Assembly (NCBI RefSeq): GCF_916618895.1
Contig: NZ_OU745391.1
Span: forward strand, 1,945,014 to 2,009,013
Direction: 5' to 3'
DNA: 64,000 nt
From: Pseudoclavibacter sp. Marseille-Q3772
GTDB taxonomy: Bacteria > Actinomycetota > Actinomycetes > Actinomycetales > Microbacteriaceae
The notes beneath the pieces were generated by a model. It worked only from the letters and a program-made list of their open reading frames with translations. It did no database searches and was not told the origin of the DNA. Below are positions 1 to 7,456 of the stretch, piece after piece. The position numbers and the translations under genes were made by a program. Within the stretch, counting starts at the first letter, position 1, and every line of letters begins with the position of its first letter.

Positions 1-333
1 CTCGCAAACCAGCTTGCCGGGCTCATCGACGCGTCGATCATTCACGGTGGCGAAGGCACGGTGCAGACCGCCTGTGCATCCGGAGTGCCATTTGCGGGAA
101 TCGGGCTTCAGCTGGAGCAGCGCTGCAACATCGACGAGTGTGTGCGTTACGGCAATGCGCTCCGCTTCACGCCCACCGATGTGCGCCGGGGGCGCTTGCC
201 GTCGCTCGTTACACGACTGCTGACCGACGAAGGTCTGCGCCGTCGAGCGCGCAAGTTGGCGGAGATCGCCAGTCAATACGATGGCCCCGCCGCATGCGCG
301 GATGAGATTCTCTCGTTGGTCACCGAAGACTGA
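1..333 (+). CDS. Glycosyltransferase, C-terminal fragment (starts before window)
   Basis: The reading frame is open from the first base and ends at TGA 331-333, so only about 110 C-terminal residues are visible. They contain the IIHGGEGTVQTACASGVP segment typical of the nucleotide-sugar-binding half of GT-B fold, UGT/MGT-like glycosyltransferases: an H-G-G...T-x-x-x-x-x-G-x-P pattern around residues 15-31 of the fragment, followed by a Q...N loop. Such enzymes transfer a sugar from a UDP- or dTDP-activated donor to a lipid, macrolide or natural-product acceptor. The acceptor cannot be inferred. The 150 bp after the stop hold no gene before the insertion sequence starts. Confidence 0.6.
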   Translation, partial: LANQLAGLIDASIIHGGEGTVQTACASGVPFAGIGLQLEQRCNIDECVRYGNALRFTPTDVRRGRLPSLVTRLLTDEGLRRRARKLAEIASQYDGPAACADEILSLVTED

Positions 334-485
334 CGACCGCGCGAACCGCGGATGGAATTACGCGCATCGAGGGGGAACCAGTAATGCGGGTGTAGCACCA
401 AGGCTAGAACGGACGCGTGATACCCACTGACCGCGGGATGCGGGCGAATCGCCGTCTGGGGAGGTTGTGTCGCAACACCCCGTGG

Positions 486-1851
486 TGCCTCACTGTCAAG
501 TCCCCGCGAAATTTTTGGGGTTAGCTGACGCGGCGGCGGATGCCTGTGAGGTTGGGGATGGCCGGGCGGGCTTCGTGTTCGAGGCGTTGGGTTTTGAGGC
601 TGGCCAGGCGGGTGAGTTCGGTTTGGATGTGGGTGATCTGGTGAGCCATGGCTGCGGGTTTGAGGCTGGTTTTGTAGGCGGCCAGTTCGGCTTGTTGGGC
701 AGGGTTCAATATGCCGGAGGCGAGCAGTCGTTGGTAGGGAGTGGCAGGGGTGTCATAGAGGCGTTTGCGGCGTCCGATTTGGTCGGTGGTCCAGCTGGTG
801 GGTTTCTTGGTTGGGGTGAGGTAGTTCAGTCGGTCACAGACCAGGGCCCACAGTTGGTTGAGTAGGTTGAGTTCGGTGGGGTGTCGTAGCGGTGGTAGAA
901 GCCGTAACGGCGCACGAGGTGGTTGTTCTTGGACTCGATGGTGGCTTGATCGTTCTTCTTGTAGGGCCGGGAGCGGGTAAAGAAGACCTTGCGGTCGCCA
1001 GCCCAGCCGATCAGGTCGTGGTTGATGAACTCGCTGCCGTTGTCGCAATCGATTCCGGTGACCATGTAGGGGACCTGATCAATGAAGTGGTCGAACGCGC
1101 CCAGGACGTGGACCGCGGCGTTGTTGCGGATCGCGCGGGTGAAGACCCAGCCGGTGTGAAGGTCGGTGAAGTTCACGCTGCGGCAGAACTCGCCTTTGAG
1201 TGTGGGGCCGCAGTGGGCGACGGTGTCGACTTCGAAGAAGCCGGGTTCTGTTTCGACCTCGTCGCCGGCTTTGCGAATGGTGATCGAGTTGCGCAAGAGC
1301 GTTCCTGGGCGGGTGGTGGATTTGCCCCGGATTGGGTCTGTTGCTTTGGTCGGGGCGAGGTAGCGGTCGATCGTGGCTGCTGACATGGCCAGTAGTTCTG
1401 CACGAACCTCGGCGTTGTAACGGCCCTGGTCTTCGACTAATGATCCTTCGGCTTCCATGGCCTGCAGCCAGCTGGCCATTGAGGCGGCGAGGTACTTACC
1501 GCACAGCCCGCCGCTGGTGGCCCACACGCTTTGGAGTACTTTGCGAGCGTTGTGGGAATACTTACAGCCCTTGGTGCGGCGTCGGTCGATCACCGCAACG
1601 GTGGCGGCGGCACGGCCTTTGGGCTGGCGCATCCTGGCCCGTAACTGTTGGCGGGCGTGGTCCCGGTTCCAGCCAGTTACTGCGACCACCTGGTCCAAGA
1701 TGATGCCCTGTTGTTTCTTCGATGCTGACTCGTAGGCAGCCGCGTACTTCTTGGTCACTTCAAAGCGTGCCTGCATGGAAAGCCCCTCATCACCCATACC
1801 CCTGATCGTTGCGGGCACCAGACACGTTTCGCGGGAAAAGCATGTGAGGCA
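486..1851 (-). mobile_element. Insertion sequence with integrase-core transposase
   Basis: Imperfect terminal inverted repeats bracket a frameshifted transposase. Left end 486-511 reads TGCCTCAC, about 9 variable bases, then CCCGCGAAA. Right end 1827-1851 carries the same two blocks inverted with 8 bases between. I see no convincing target-site duplication. Length is about 1.37 kb. The family is not one I can name with certainty; the protein is of the rve (integrase catalytic core) type. Confidence 0.6.
521..1776 (-). pseudogene. Integrase-core (DDE) transposase, frameshifted
   Basis: The first frame (from MQARFEVTKKYA at 1776) encodes a helix-turn-helix-like N-terminus and an integrase core: acidic residues in FEVDTVAHCG, in DCDNGSEF, and a Glu in NDQATIESKNN. 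At a run of four G on the + strand (878-881) the frame is lost after HRYDTP. The expected continuation (TELNLLNQLWALVCDRL...) is in another frame and runs to the stop at 521. Inserting one base restores a single protein of about 418 residues. A longer start at 1818 is possible, but family members begin near MQARF. No canonical slippery heptamer or downstream stem is evident, so I treat this as an indel (real decay or a sequencing error) and not programmed frameshifting. Confidence 0.8.
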
Positions 1852-1892
1852 CAGGCCCTGCTACGCGGGGACCATGTATGAGTCCCGTCGCA

Positions 1893-1915
1893 TTATTGAC
1901 TCTAGGGTACATAAC
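1893..1915 (+). promoter_or_regulatory. Probable TetR operator, copy 1
   Basis: The 23-nt element starts TTATTGAC and ends TACATAAC. It occurs again upstream of the MFS gene at 2589-2611 with 19 of 23 positions identical. Its outer arms form an imperfect palindrome (TTATTGAC against GTACATAA). It lies 17 bp upstream of the tetR start and contains a TTGACT -35-like hexamer. This suggests autoregulation and shared control of regulator and exporter. Binding is inferred. Confidence 0.5.
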
Positions 1916-1932
1916 CGGGTAGAGTGCAAGGC

Positions 1933-2538
1933 ATGGTGAGACCGAGGAAGTGGGAGGAGGGTGCGGTGCTCGACGCCGCGGCCGCCGAGTTTCGGGTGCA
2001 CGGCTTCGCCGCCACCTCCACCCGGCAGCTCTGCGATGCGACCGGTGTGCAGCGGGGCAGCCTCTACAAGGCGTTCACTTCGAAAGACGAGCTGTTCGTG
2101 CGAGCCCTCGAACGCTACGTCGAGACCACCGGGAGTAAGCAGGAGGCCGTGCTCACCGAGTCCGACCGGAACGGTGCCGCACGGTTGAACGGGCTGCTTA
2201 GGCTCATTATCGGCGAGGAAGAGGCCGCCGCTCGCGAGGGCCACGCCGCCGGGTGCATGGTCGTAGGTGCTCGCATGACCCCTGACCTGGGAGAGCATGA
2301 TCCTCGCGTCAAGAGCCTCCTCGACCGTGCCCTGGACCAGCAGATGGGCCTCGTCGCCCAGGCCGTCCGCGTCGGGCAGCTCGACGGCAGCATCAACCAG
2401 CAGATACCGCCGCGGGATGCGGCGCTCTCGGTCGTCAGTCTGATCTCGGGCCTCCGCGTCCTCGCCCAGACAGGATCGACACCCGACGAGCTGCGCCGAG
2501 TCGCGTCGCTCACCCTGGGGGCGCTCGCCGCACCCTGA
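1933..2538 (+). CDS. TetR/AcrR family transcriptional regulator
   Basis: About 201 residues, beginning MVRPRKWEEG. The helix-turn-helix is near residues 29-49 (TSTRQLCDATGV then RGSLYKAF), the TetR recognition pattern. The remaining helical domain would bind an unknown ligand; it looks like the C-terminal domain common in regulators of the AcuR/YxaF-like group. An in-frame GTG at 1924 would add three residues, but family proteins begin close to the HTH. The gene precedes an MFS exporter (gap about 98 bp), and the same 23-nt motif sits upstream of both genes. The simplest reading is a repressor of that exporter. The inducer cannot be read from sequence. Confidence 0.85.
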   Translation: MVRPRKWEEGAVLDAAAAEFRVHGFAATSTRQLCDATGVQRGSLYKAFTSKDELFVRALERYVETTGSKQEAVLTESDRNGAARLNGLLRLIIGEEEAAAREGHAAGCMVVGARMTPDLGEHDPRVKSLLDRALDQQMGLVAQAVRVGQLDGSINQQIPPRDAALSVVSLISGLRVLAQTGSTPDELRRVASLTLGALAAP

Positions 2539-2588
2539 CCCTCCGCCCGGCACCACGACGTTGAGTGCCGGACCTCTTCACGCCCTAG

Positions 2589-2611
2589 TTATTGACTTTC
2601 AGATACATAAC
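2589..2611 (+). promoter_or_regulatory. Probable TetR operator, copy 2 (exporter promoter)
   Basis: This is the second copy of the TTATTGAC...TACATAAC element, 26 bp upstream of the MFS start codon and in the same orientation as copy 1. Its presence before the exporter as well as before tetR argues for joint regulation by the upstream TetR protein. Confidence 0.5.
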
Positions 2612-2636
2612 ATTTCCTTGAAAGGCCCGCCCACTG

Positions 2637-3827
2637 ATGAAGCGATACCTCTACCTGCTGATGGCGACGCTGCTGGTGGTGACGATGAGTGAACTGCAGA
2701 CCGCGGGGATGATGCCGTACATGGCCGCCGACCTCGGCGTGAGCACCGGCACGATCGGCCTGCTGGTCTCGGTCTACGCGCTCGGCATGGCAATCGGCGG
2801 GCCGCTGGTCGCGATCGGGCTGCGCGGGCTCCCGCCTCGTCGTGCCCTGTGTCTCGTGGTCGGTGCCTACGCGGTGTTCGAGATCCTGGCGCCGCTCGTG
2901 CACGAGTTCTGGTGGCTCGCCCTGATCCGAGTGCTCACCGGCTGCCTGGCGGGGGCGATGTTCGGGCTGTGCATCTCGTTCGGGGTAAGGCTTGCGCCGA
3001 GCCCGGACCGGATCGGGCAGAACGTCGCGATCGTGATGAGCGGGCTCATGGTCGGCACGGTCGTCGGCCTGCCCGTCAGCCACTTCATCGCCGAGCAGTG
3101 GAACTGGCAGACCAGCTTCTACCTCCTCGGTGGCGCGGCGCTCGTGATCTGCCTGATCGACCGTCTCGGCCTGCCCAGCGTGGAACCGGCATCGGAGGAG
3201 TCGTCGGTCCAGGACGCACGAGCATTGCGGAAGCCCGCACTGTGGGCACGGTATCTGGTGAGCCTGCTCACGATCGGCGCAACCTATGGCGCGTTCTCCT
3301 ACTTCACCCCGCTGCTGGAACAGAACGCCGGATTCTCCGCCGGAGCAACCACATTGATCCTGCTCGCCTACGGCGTCTGCACTGTGATCGGCAATCTTAT
3401 TGTCGGTCGCTTCGCCGACAAGCACGCCGTCGCTGTCCTACGCTTGGGCCACGCCCTTGTGTTCATCGCCTTGGTGATCCTCGGCCTGTTCAATCACCTG
3501 CCGGCGATCACGCTGCCGTTCGTGCTGGTCATCGGCTTGGGCGGGGTCACGATGAACCCCGCCCTCATCACCCGTGTGGTCGAAGTCGGCGGCTCGGGCA
3601 ATCTCGTCTCGACCGTGCACACCGCCGTTATCACCTCCGGCGTCATGGTCGGCACCGCCATCAGCGCCCTGATCATCAACCTGACTGGTGACGACCCGGC
3701 AGCAGCGATGTGGACTGGGGCCGTGCTTGCCGTCGTCGCCAGCATCGTCCTGGCGGCCCAGACCCGAAGCCGCAGTGCAAGGGTCGAGGCAGCGCAGCGG
3801 GAGGTAAGCGACGTTCCCCGTGGTTGA
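2637..3827 (+). CDS. MFS transporter, drug/metabolite efflux (DHA1-like)
   Basis: A 396-residue, strongly hydrophobic protein with about 12 predicted membrane helices in two halves, separated by a polar loop near residues 182-200 (EPASEESSVQDARALRKP). It is in the size range of DHA1 efflux antiporters of the AraJ/Cmx type. The N-terminal helix carries an acidic residue (TMSELQTAG), a feature of proton-coupled multidrug exporters. It would act in the cytoplasmic membrane as a proton antiporter. The TetR gene upstream and the shared operator suggest inducible expression. A chloramphenicol-like substrate is possible from family resemblance but not shown. Confidence 0.8.
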   Translation: MKRYLYLLMATLLVVTMSELQTAGMMPYMAADLGVSTGTIGLLVSVYALGMAIGGPLVAIGLRGLPPRRALCLVVGAYAVFEILAPLVHEFWWLALIRVLTGCLAGAMFGLCISFGVRLAPSPDRIGQNVAIVMSGLMVGTVVGLPVSHFIAEQWNWQTSFYLLGGAALVICLIDRLGLPSVEPASEESSVQDARALRKPALWARYLVSLLTIGATYGAFSYFTPLLEQNAGFSAGATTLILLAYGVCTVIGNLIVGRFADKHAVAVLRLGHALVFIALVILGLFNHLPAITLPFVLVIGLGGVTMNPALITRVVEVGGSGNLVSTVHTAVITSGVMVGTAISALIINLTGDDPAAAMWTGAVLAVVASIVLAAQTRSRSARVEAAQREVSDVPRG

Positions 3828-3840
3828 CGCGGGAGCTGGG

Positions 3841-4185
3841 CTACTTGAGCCCGACCGGGGTGGCCTCGTCGGGTGCGGCGTGCAGGAGCGTGGCGAGCAG
3901 TCCGGGGAAGCGGGCTTCGAGGTCGTCGGCGCGGAGGTGGACGTAGCAGCGGGTTCCCTCGTCGCGGGTGCGGGTCACGCCCGCGCTGCGGAGGGTCTTC
4001 ATGTGGTGGCTCAGCGTGGACTTCGACACCGGCGCATCGAGCTCGCCCCACTGCCGTTCCTGCCCGTCTGAGAGCAGCAGCACGATCCCGAGCCGCAGCG
4101 GGTCGGACACGGCCGACAGCACCCGAGTCAGCGAGATGTCGCTGACGTCGGGGTGCTTGTCCTCCGAGTGTTGACCGCGCGACAT
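3841..4185 (-). CDS. ArsR/SmtB family winged-helix repressor
   Basis: 114 residues with the ArsR winged-helix fold: SDPLRLGIVLLLSDG (helices 1-2), SKSTLSHHMKTLRSAGV (recognition helix, about residues 54-71) and a basic wing (TRTRDEGTRCYVHL). No ArsR-type metal-binding cysteine pair is visible; the only cysteine lies in the wing. The effector may therefore be a small organic compound and not a metal. It is divergent from the MFS gene at 4287 with a 101-bp spacer holding two palindromes, the layout of a repressor controlling itself and an exporter. Confidence 0.85.
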   Translation of the reverse strand: MSRGQHSEDKHPDVSDISLTRVLSAVSDPLRLGIVLLLSDGQERQWGELDAPVSKSTLSHHMKTLRSAGVTRTRDEGTRCYVHLRADDLEARFPGLLATLLHAAPDEATPVGLK

Positions 4186-4200
4186 GCCCTCATCCTACCT

Positions 4201-4267
4201 TGTTCGATGTTCGCTGTATATCGAACAAGATGCTACTGTCGATTCATGTTCGTCAAACATCGAACAT
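4201..4267. promoter_or_regulatory. Two ArsR operator palindromes in divergent promoter
   Basis: Site 1 (4201-4227) has perfect 8-bp arms TGTTCGAT and ATCGAACA around an 11-bp centre. Site 2 (4246-4267) has ATGTTCG and CGAACAT arms. Both share the half-site TGTTCG/CGAACA, as expected for two bound ArsR dimers between the divergent arsR-type gene and the MFS gene. Occupancy is inferred. Confidence 0.65.
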
Positions 4268-4286
4268 AAGCTTTCGAGGGAGGATC

Positions 4287-5471
4287 ATGTCACGCAGCCC
4301 CGTCTGGCTCGCCGCCTTGTTCATCGCTACCTTGGCGCTGGGCACCGATGAGTTCGTCATCGCCGGAGTCCTGAACACCGTCGCCGCCGACCTCGGGGTC
4401 ACCCCTGGGGCGGCGGGGCAGTTGGTGACGGGCTTCGCGTTCGTGTTCGCTCTCGGTGCCCCGGTGCTGGCGGTCTGGCTCGACCGATACCCGCGCCGTC
4501 TTGTGCTCTGCGGCGGCTTGACGGTGTTCGTCCTGGCGAACCTCGGCTGCGCTATCGCGCCTGACCTTTCGGTGCTGTTCGGGCTGCGCATCGTCGCGGG
4601 CTTGTCGGCGGCCGCGGTCTCGACTACGGCGTTCGCGGCCGCTGCCGAGGGAGCCCCCGAGGGCAGGCAGGGCACCTACCTCTCCGTGGTGACGGCAGGG
4701 CTGACGGTGGCGCTGTTCACCGGGGTGCCGGTCGGCACCTGGATCGCCGGAGCATGGGGGTGGCGCTCGACGTTCGTCCTCATCGCCGCCGTTGCTGCGG
4801 TCGCCGCGGTGATCGCCCTGACGACCATGCCCCGGCTGCCGGGAGCCGCCGCGAGCACGCTGGCGACGCGACTAGCCCCGCTGCGCCGTCCGGCGGTTCT
4901 GCGGATGGTCGCGGCGATCTTCCTGTGCGGCACGGGCGGGCTGATGTTCTACACCTACCTCGGCCCCATCACCGTCCACACCCTGGGCGACGACAACACC
5001 CTGCCGATCCTGCTGCTGATCGTCGGTCTCGTCGGGGTCGTCTCGGCGCTGCTGGGCGGTCGCCTCACCGACACCTACGGCCCCAGGCGGGCGCGCCTGG
5101 CGATCCTCGGCGGGCACGCCCTCGCCCTCGGCCACGCCGCCGTTCTCGTGATCGTCGGTGCACCGATCTGGCTGTTCGCCATCGGGATCGGCCTGTGGTC
5201 GGTGTTCGCGTGGGCGCTCAACCCGCCCATGCAGGCCAGCACGATCGCCGCCGCGCCCGAAGCGGCGATGACCGCCGTCTCGCTCAACATCTCCGGCCTC
5301 TACCTCGGCACCGCCGTCGCCGGAGCCATCGGCGGGCTCACCCTCGACCACCTCGGCGCATCCGCGATCCCCGTCGTTGGCGCTGTCGCTCTCGTGGCGG
5401 CATGGCTGGTCGCGGCCCCCGCGATCCCGACCCGCACAGCACCCCAGAGTGAGGCTGCCGCACAGCCATAG
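4287..5471 (+). CDS. MFS transporter, drug efflux (DHA1-like)
   Basis: 394 residues from the ATG at 4287, chosen because GAGGGAGG sits 6-10 bases upstream and the protein then starts with MSRSPVWLAALFIATLALG, a first membrane helix. An upstream in-frame ATG at 4200 would read through the operators and is unlikely. About 12 membrane helices; the first loop carries GTDEFVIAGVLN, the acidic motif common in DHA1 drug/proton antiporters. It is controlled by the divergent ArsR-type gene, judging from the two palindromes. It is related to, but clearly distinct from, the MFS protein at 2637. Substrate unknown. Confidence 0.8.
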   Translation: MSRSPVWLAALFIATLALGTDEFVIAGVLNTVAADLGVTPGAAGQLVTGFAFVFALGAPVLAVWLDRYPRRLVLCGGLTVFVLANLGCAIAPDLSVLFGLRIVAGLSAAAVSTTAFAAAAEGAPEGRQGTYLSVVTAGLTVALFTGVPVGTWIAGAWGWRSTFVLIAAVAAVAAVIALTTMPRLPGAAASTLATRLAPLRRPAVLRMVAAIFLCGTGGLMFYTYLGPITVHTLGDDNTLPILLLIVGLVGVVSALLGGRLTDTYGPRRARLAILGGHALALGHAAVLVIVGAPIWLFAIGIGLWSVFAWALNPPMQASTIAAAPEAAMTAVSLNISGLYLGTAVAGAIGGLTLDHLGASAIPVVGAVALVAAWLVAAPAIPTRTAPQSEAAAQP

Positions 5472-5481
5472 ACGATCTCTA

Positions 5482-6042
5482 TTGACCAACGCACGGGTCT
5501 TTCCGCCGTTATCCGCGCGTACCCGGACGATCCATCGCCCTATCGGGCCGGCGGCATATGACTGCGTGCGGATCATGCTCGTGCGCGATGGCACCGCGAT
5601 CGTCTTCTCTGAGTTCGGACAACAACCGGTCAGCTTCGGAGATGCGATCCTGCTCGGCCCGAACGTGCTCTGCGGCATCGAGCCCGAAGGCCAGGTCACG
5701 ATCACGACGATCTACGTTGATGTGGAGTTGGCGCTCGATCACTTCTTCTGGCAATACTCCGCTGTACTGCACGACCGGCTCGACGCGCAGGGCTTCGCGG
5801 CAAAGGTCTACTCCGAGCCCGCACAGGTGCTTCATCTCGGACGAGATCGAGCGGGGTTGGTGCTGCCGTGGCTCGATGAGATGGTCGCGCTGAGCATCGA
5901 ACGCCAGTTCCACGAACGCTTCCCTCGTTTACAGTCGCTCTGGTTCGCCGTTGTAGACGTTATCGCGCCGTTCATCCGCGTCTCCCCAGTGCGTCTGACC
6001 AGGCTGCAGCGTGCTCGGGTCAAGTCCCTAGAAGTGGTGTAG
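5482..6042 (+). pseudogene. AraC-type regulator, N-terminal domain only (cut by IS256 element)
   Basis: The frame opens with a TTG at 5482 (product begins with TNARVFPPL), 10 bp after the MFS stop. It encodes the cupin-like sensor domain of an AraC-type regulator (VRDGTAIVFSEFGQQPVSFGDA, then ILLGPNVLCGIEP). It ends at TAG 6040-6042, inside the left end of the adjacent IS256-family element, so the C-terminal double helix-turn-helix DNA-binding domain is missing. What remains (about 186 residues) cannot be a normal AraC regulator. It is probably a remnant of the element that also carried the relaxase, and is likely non-functional. Confidence 0.65.
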
Positions 6043-7443
6043 CGGTCGGATCCTTCGGGTTCGGTGGTTCAGGCGGTCAGGGTTGCGGTCGTGTGGTCGG
6101 TGGTGCTCACCTCCTGGGTGGCGGTCGCGGTGGAGATCAGGTGGAGCTGGGAGCGGCGTAGGACGTCGAGGCCGAGGTAGCGGCGTCCTTCGAGCCACTC
6201 ATCGGTCTGCTCGGTCAGGACCGCACCGACCAGGCGGATGATCGCGTCGCGGTTCGGGAAGATCGAGACGGCGTCGGTGCGGCGGCGGATCTCGCGGTTG
6301 AGGCGCTCTTGGGGGTTGTTCGACCAGATCTGACGCCAGATCTCCTTGGGGGAACGCGGTGAACGCCAGTAGGTGCTCTCGTGCGGCGGCGAGGTGGTCG
6401 GCGACCTCGGGCAGACGCTCGCTGGTCTGTTCCAGCAGCCGGTCGAACTGGTCGTTCACGCAAGCCGCGTCGGGCTGGTCATAGACCGCGTGGAGACCAG
6501 CTTTCACGGCGGGCCAGGCCGCTTTGGGGCAGGTGCTCATCAGATTCGCGGCATAGTGAGTGCGGCAGCGCTGCCAGGCGGTGCCGGGAAGGTTCGCAGC
6601 GATCGCCTTGACCAGGCCCCGATGCGCATCGGAGGTCACCAGGCGCACTCCCGTAAGGCCGCGGGCGACGAGGTCGGCGAAGAACGTGTTCCACGCTGCC
6701 GCGGTCTCGCTGGTCGCGACCTGCATCCCGAGGCACTCGCGGTGCCCGTCGTTGTTCACCCCGGTCGCGACCAGCACGACCGCGCTCGTCACGCGTCCGC
6801 CGTCGCGGACCTTCATCGTCAGTGCGTTGGCGGCGACGAACGTGAAAGGTCCAGCTTCGCCCAGCGGCCGATGACGGAAGGTCTTGACCTGCTGGTCGAG
6901 CTCGCTGGCTATCCGGGAGACCTGGGTACGGGACAAGCCGTCGATGCCAAGAGTCTTCACCAGCTTGTCCATCCGGCGGGTCGAGACGCCGGCGATGTAG
7001 CAGTCCGCGACCACGGTGATCAGCGCGGCCTCGGCGCGCTTGCGACGCTCCAGCAGCCAGTGCGGGAAGTACGTGCCGGTGCGGAGCTTGGGCACGGCCA
7101 CATCAAGCGTGCCGACGCGCGTGTCGAGCTCGCGGTGGCGGTAGCCGTTGCGCTGAGCGGTCCGGGTCTGGCTGGACTGGCCGTACTCCGCGCCGGCGAC
7201 GAGGTCGGCATCGGCAGACAGCAGCATGTTGATCGTGTTCTGCAGCAGGTCACGCATCAGATCCGGCGACGCGTCACTCAGGGCGTGACTGAGGAGGCCG
7301 TGAGGGTCGACAATGTGAGGAGCGGTCATCGTGATGACTCCGTTCGAGTGAGAAGTAGAGAGCTTTCTCGAAGGATCACACGGTGACCGCGTCGCCGTTC
7401 GGGACGATCACGGAGCCACCGCGTTACACCACTATGCGGGACT
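6023..7443 (-). mobile_element. IS256-family insertion sequence
   Basis: About 1.42 kb with terminal inverted repeats AGTCCC-NNNN-AGTGGTGTA at 6023-6041 and its inverse at 7425-7443 (15 of 19 identical), enclosing an IS256-type transposase. The flanks show no clear 8-9 bp duplication. With a truncated AraC gene on one side and a 5'-truncated relaxase on the other, this points to a deletion or recombination next to the element. Confidence 0.8.
6069..7329 (-). pseudogene. IS256-family (mutator-type) transposase, frameshifted
   Basis: The protein starts MTAPHIVDPHG at 7329 and shows the MULE/IS256 pattern: NGYRHRELDTRVG (N-terminal), VTSDAHRGLVKAI with the second catalytic Asp, and WQRCRTHYAANL. 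After LLAFTAF the frame shifts at a run of five G on the + strand (6348-6352). Removing one base gives [14 protein letters not shown] and reads on through [16 protein letters not shown] to the natural stop at 6069. The third catalytic acidic residue and the C-terminus are therefore out of frame. About 420 residues if repaired, the usual length for the family. Either inactive or a homopolymer sequencing error. Confidence 0.85.
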
Positions 7444-7456
7444 CAACTGCCCGGTC

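Noticed and set aside
878..881. Programmed -1 frameshifting in the first transposase
   Set aside because: No X-XXY-YYZ slippery heptamer and no downstream stem; the break lies inside the conserved catalytic region, not between an OrfA and an OrfB.
467..1383. Open frames on the + strand across the first insertion sequence
   Set aside because: They are antisense to a transposase with clear catalytic motifs and have no recognisable domain.
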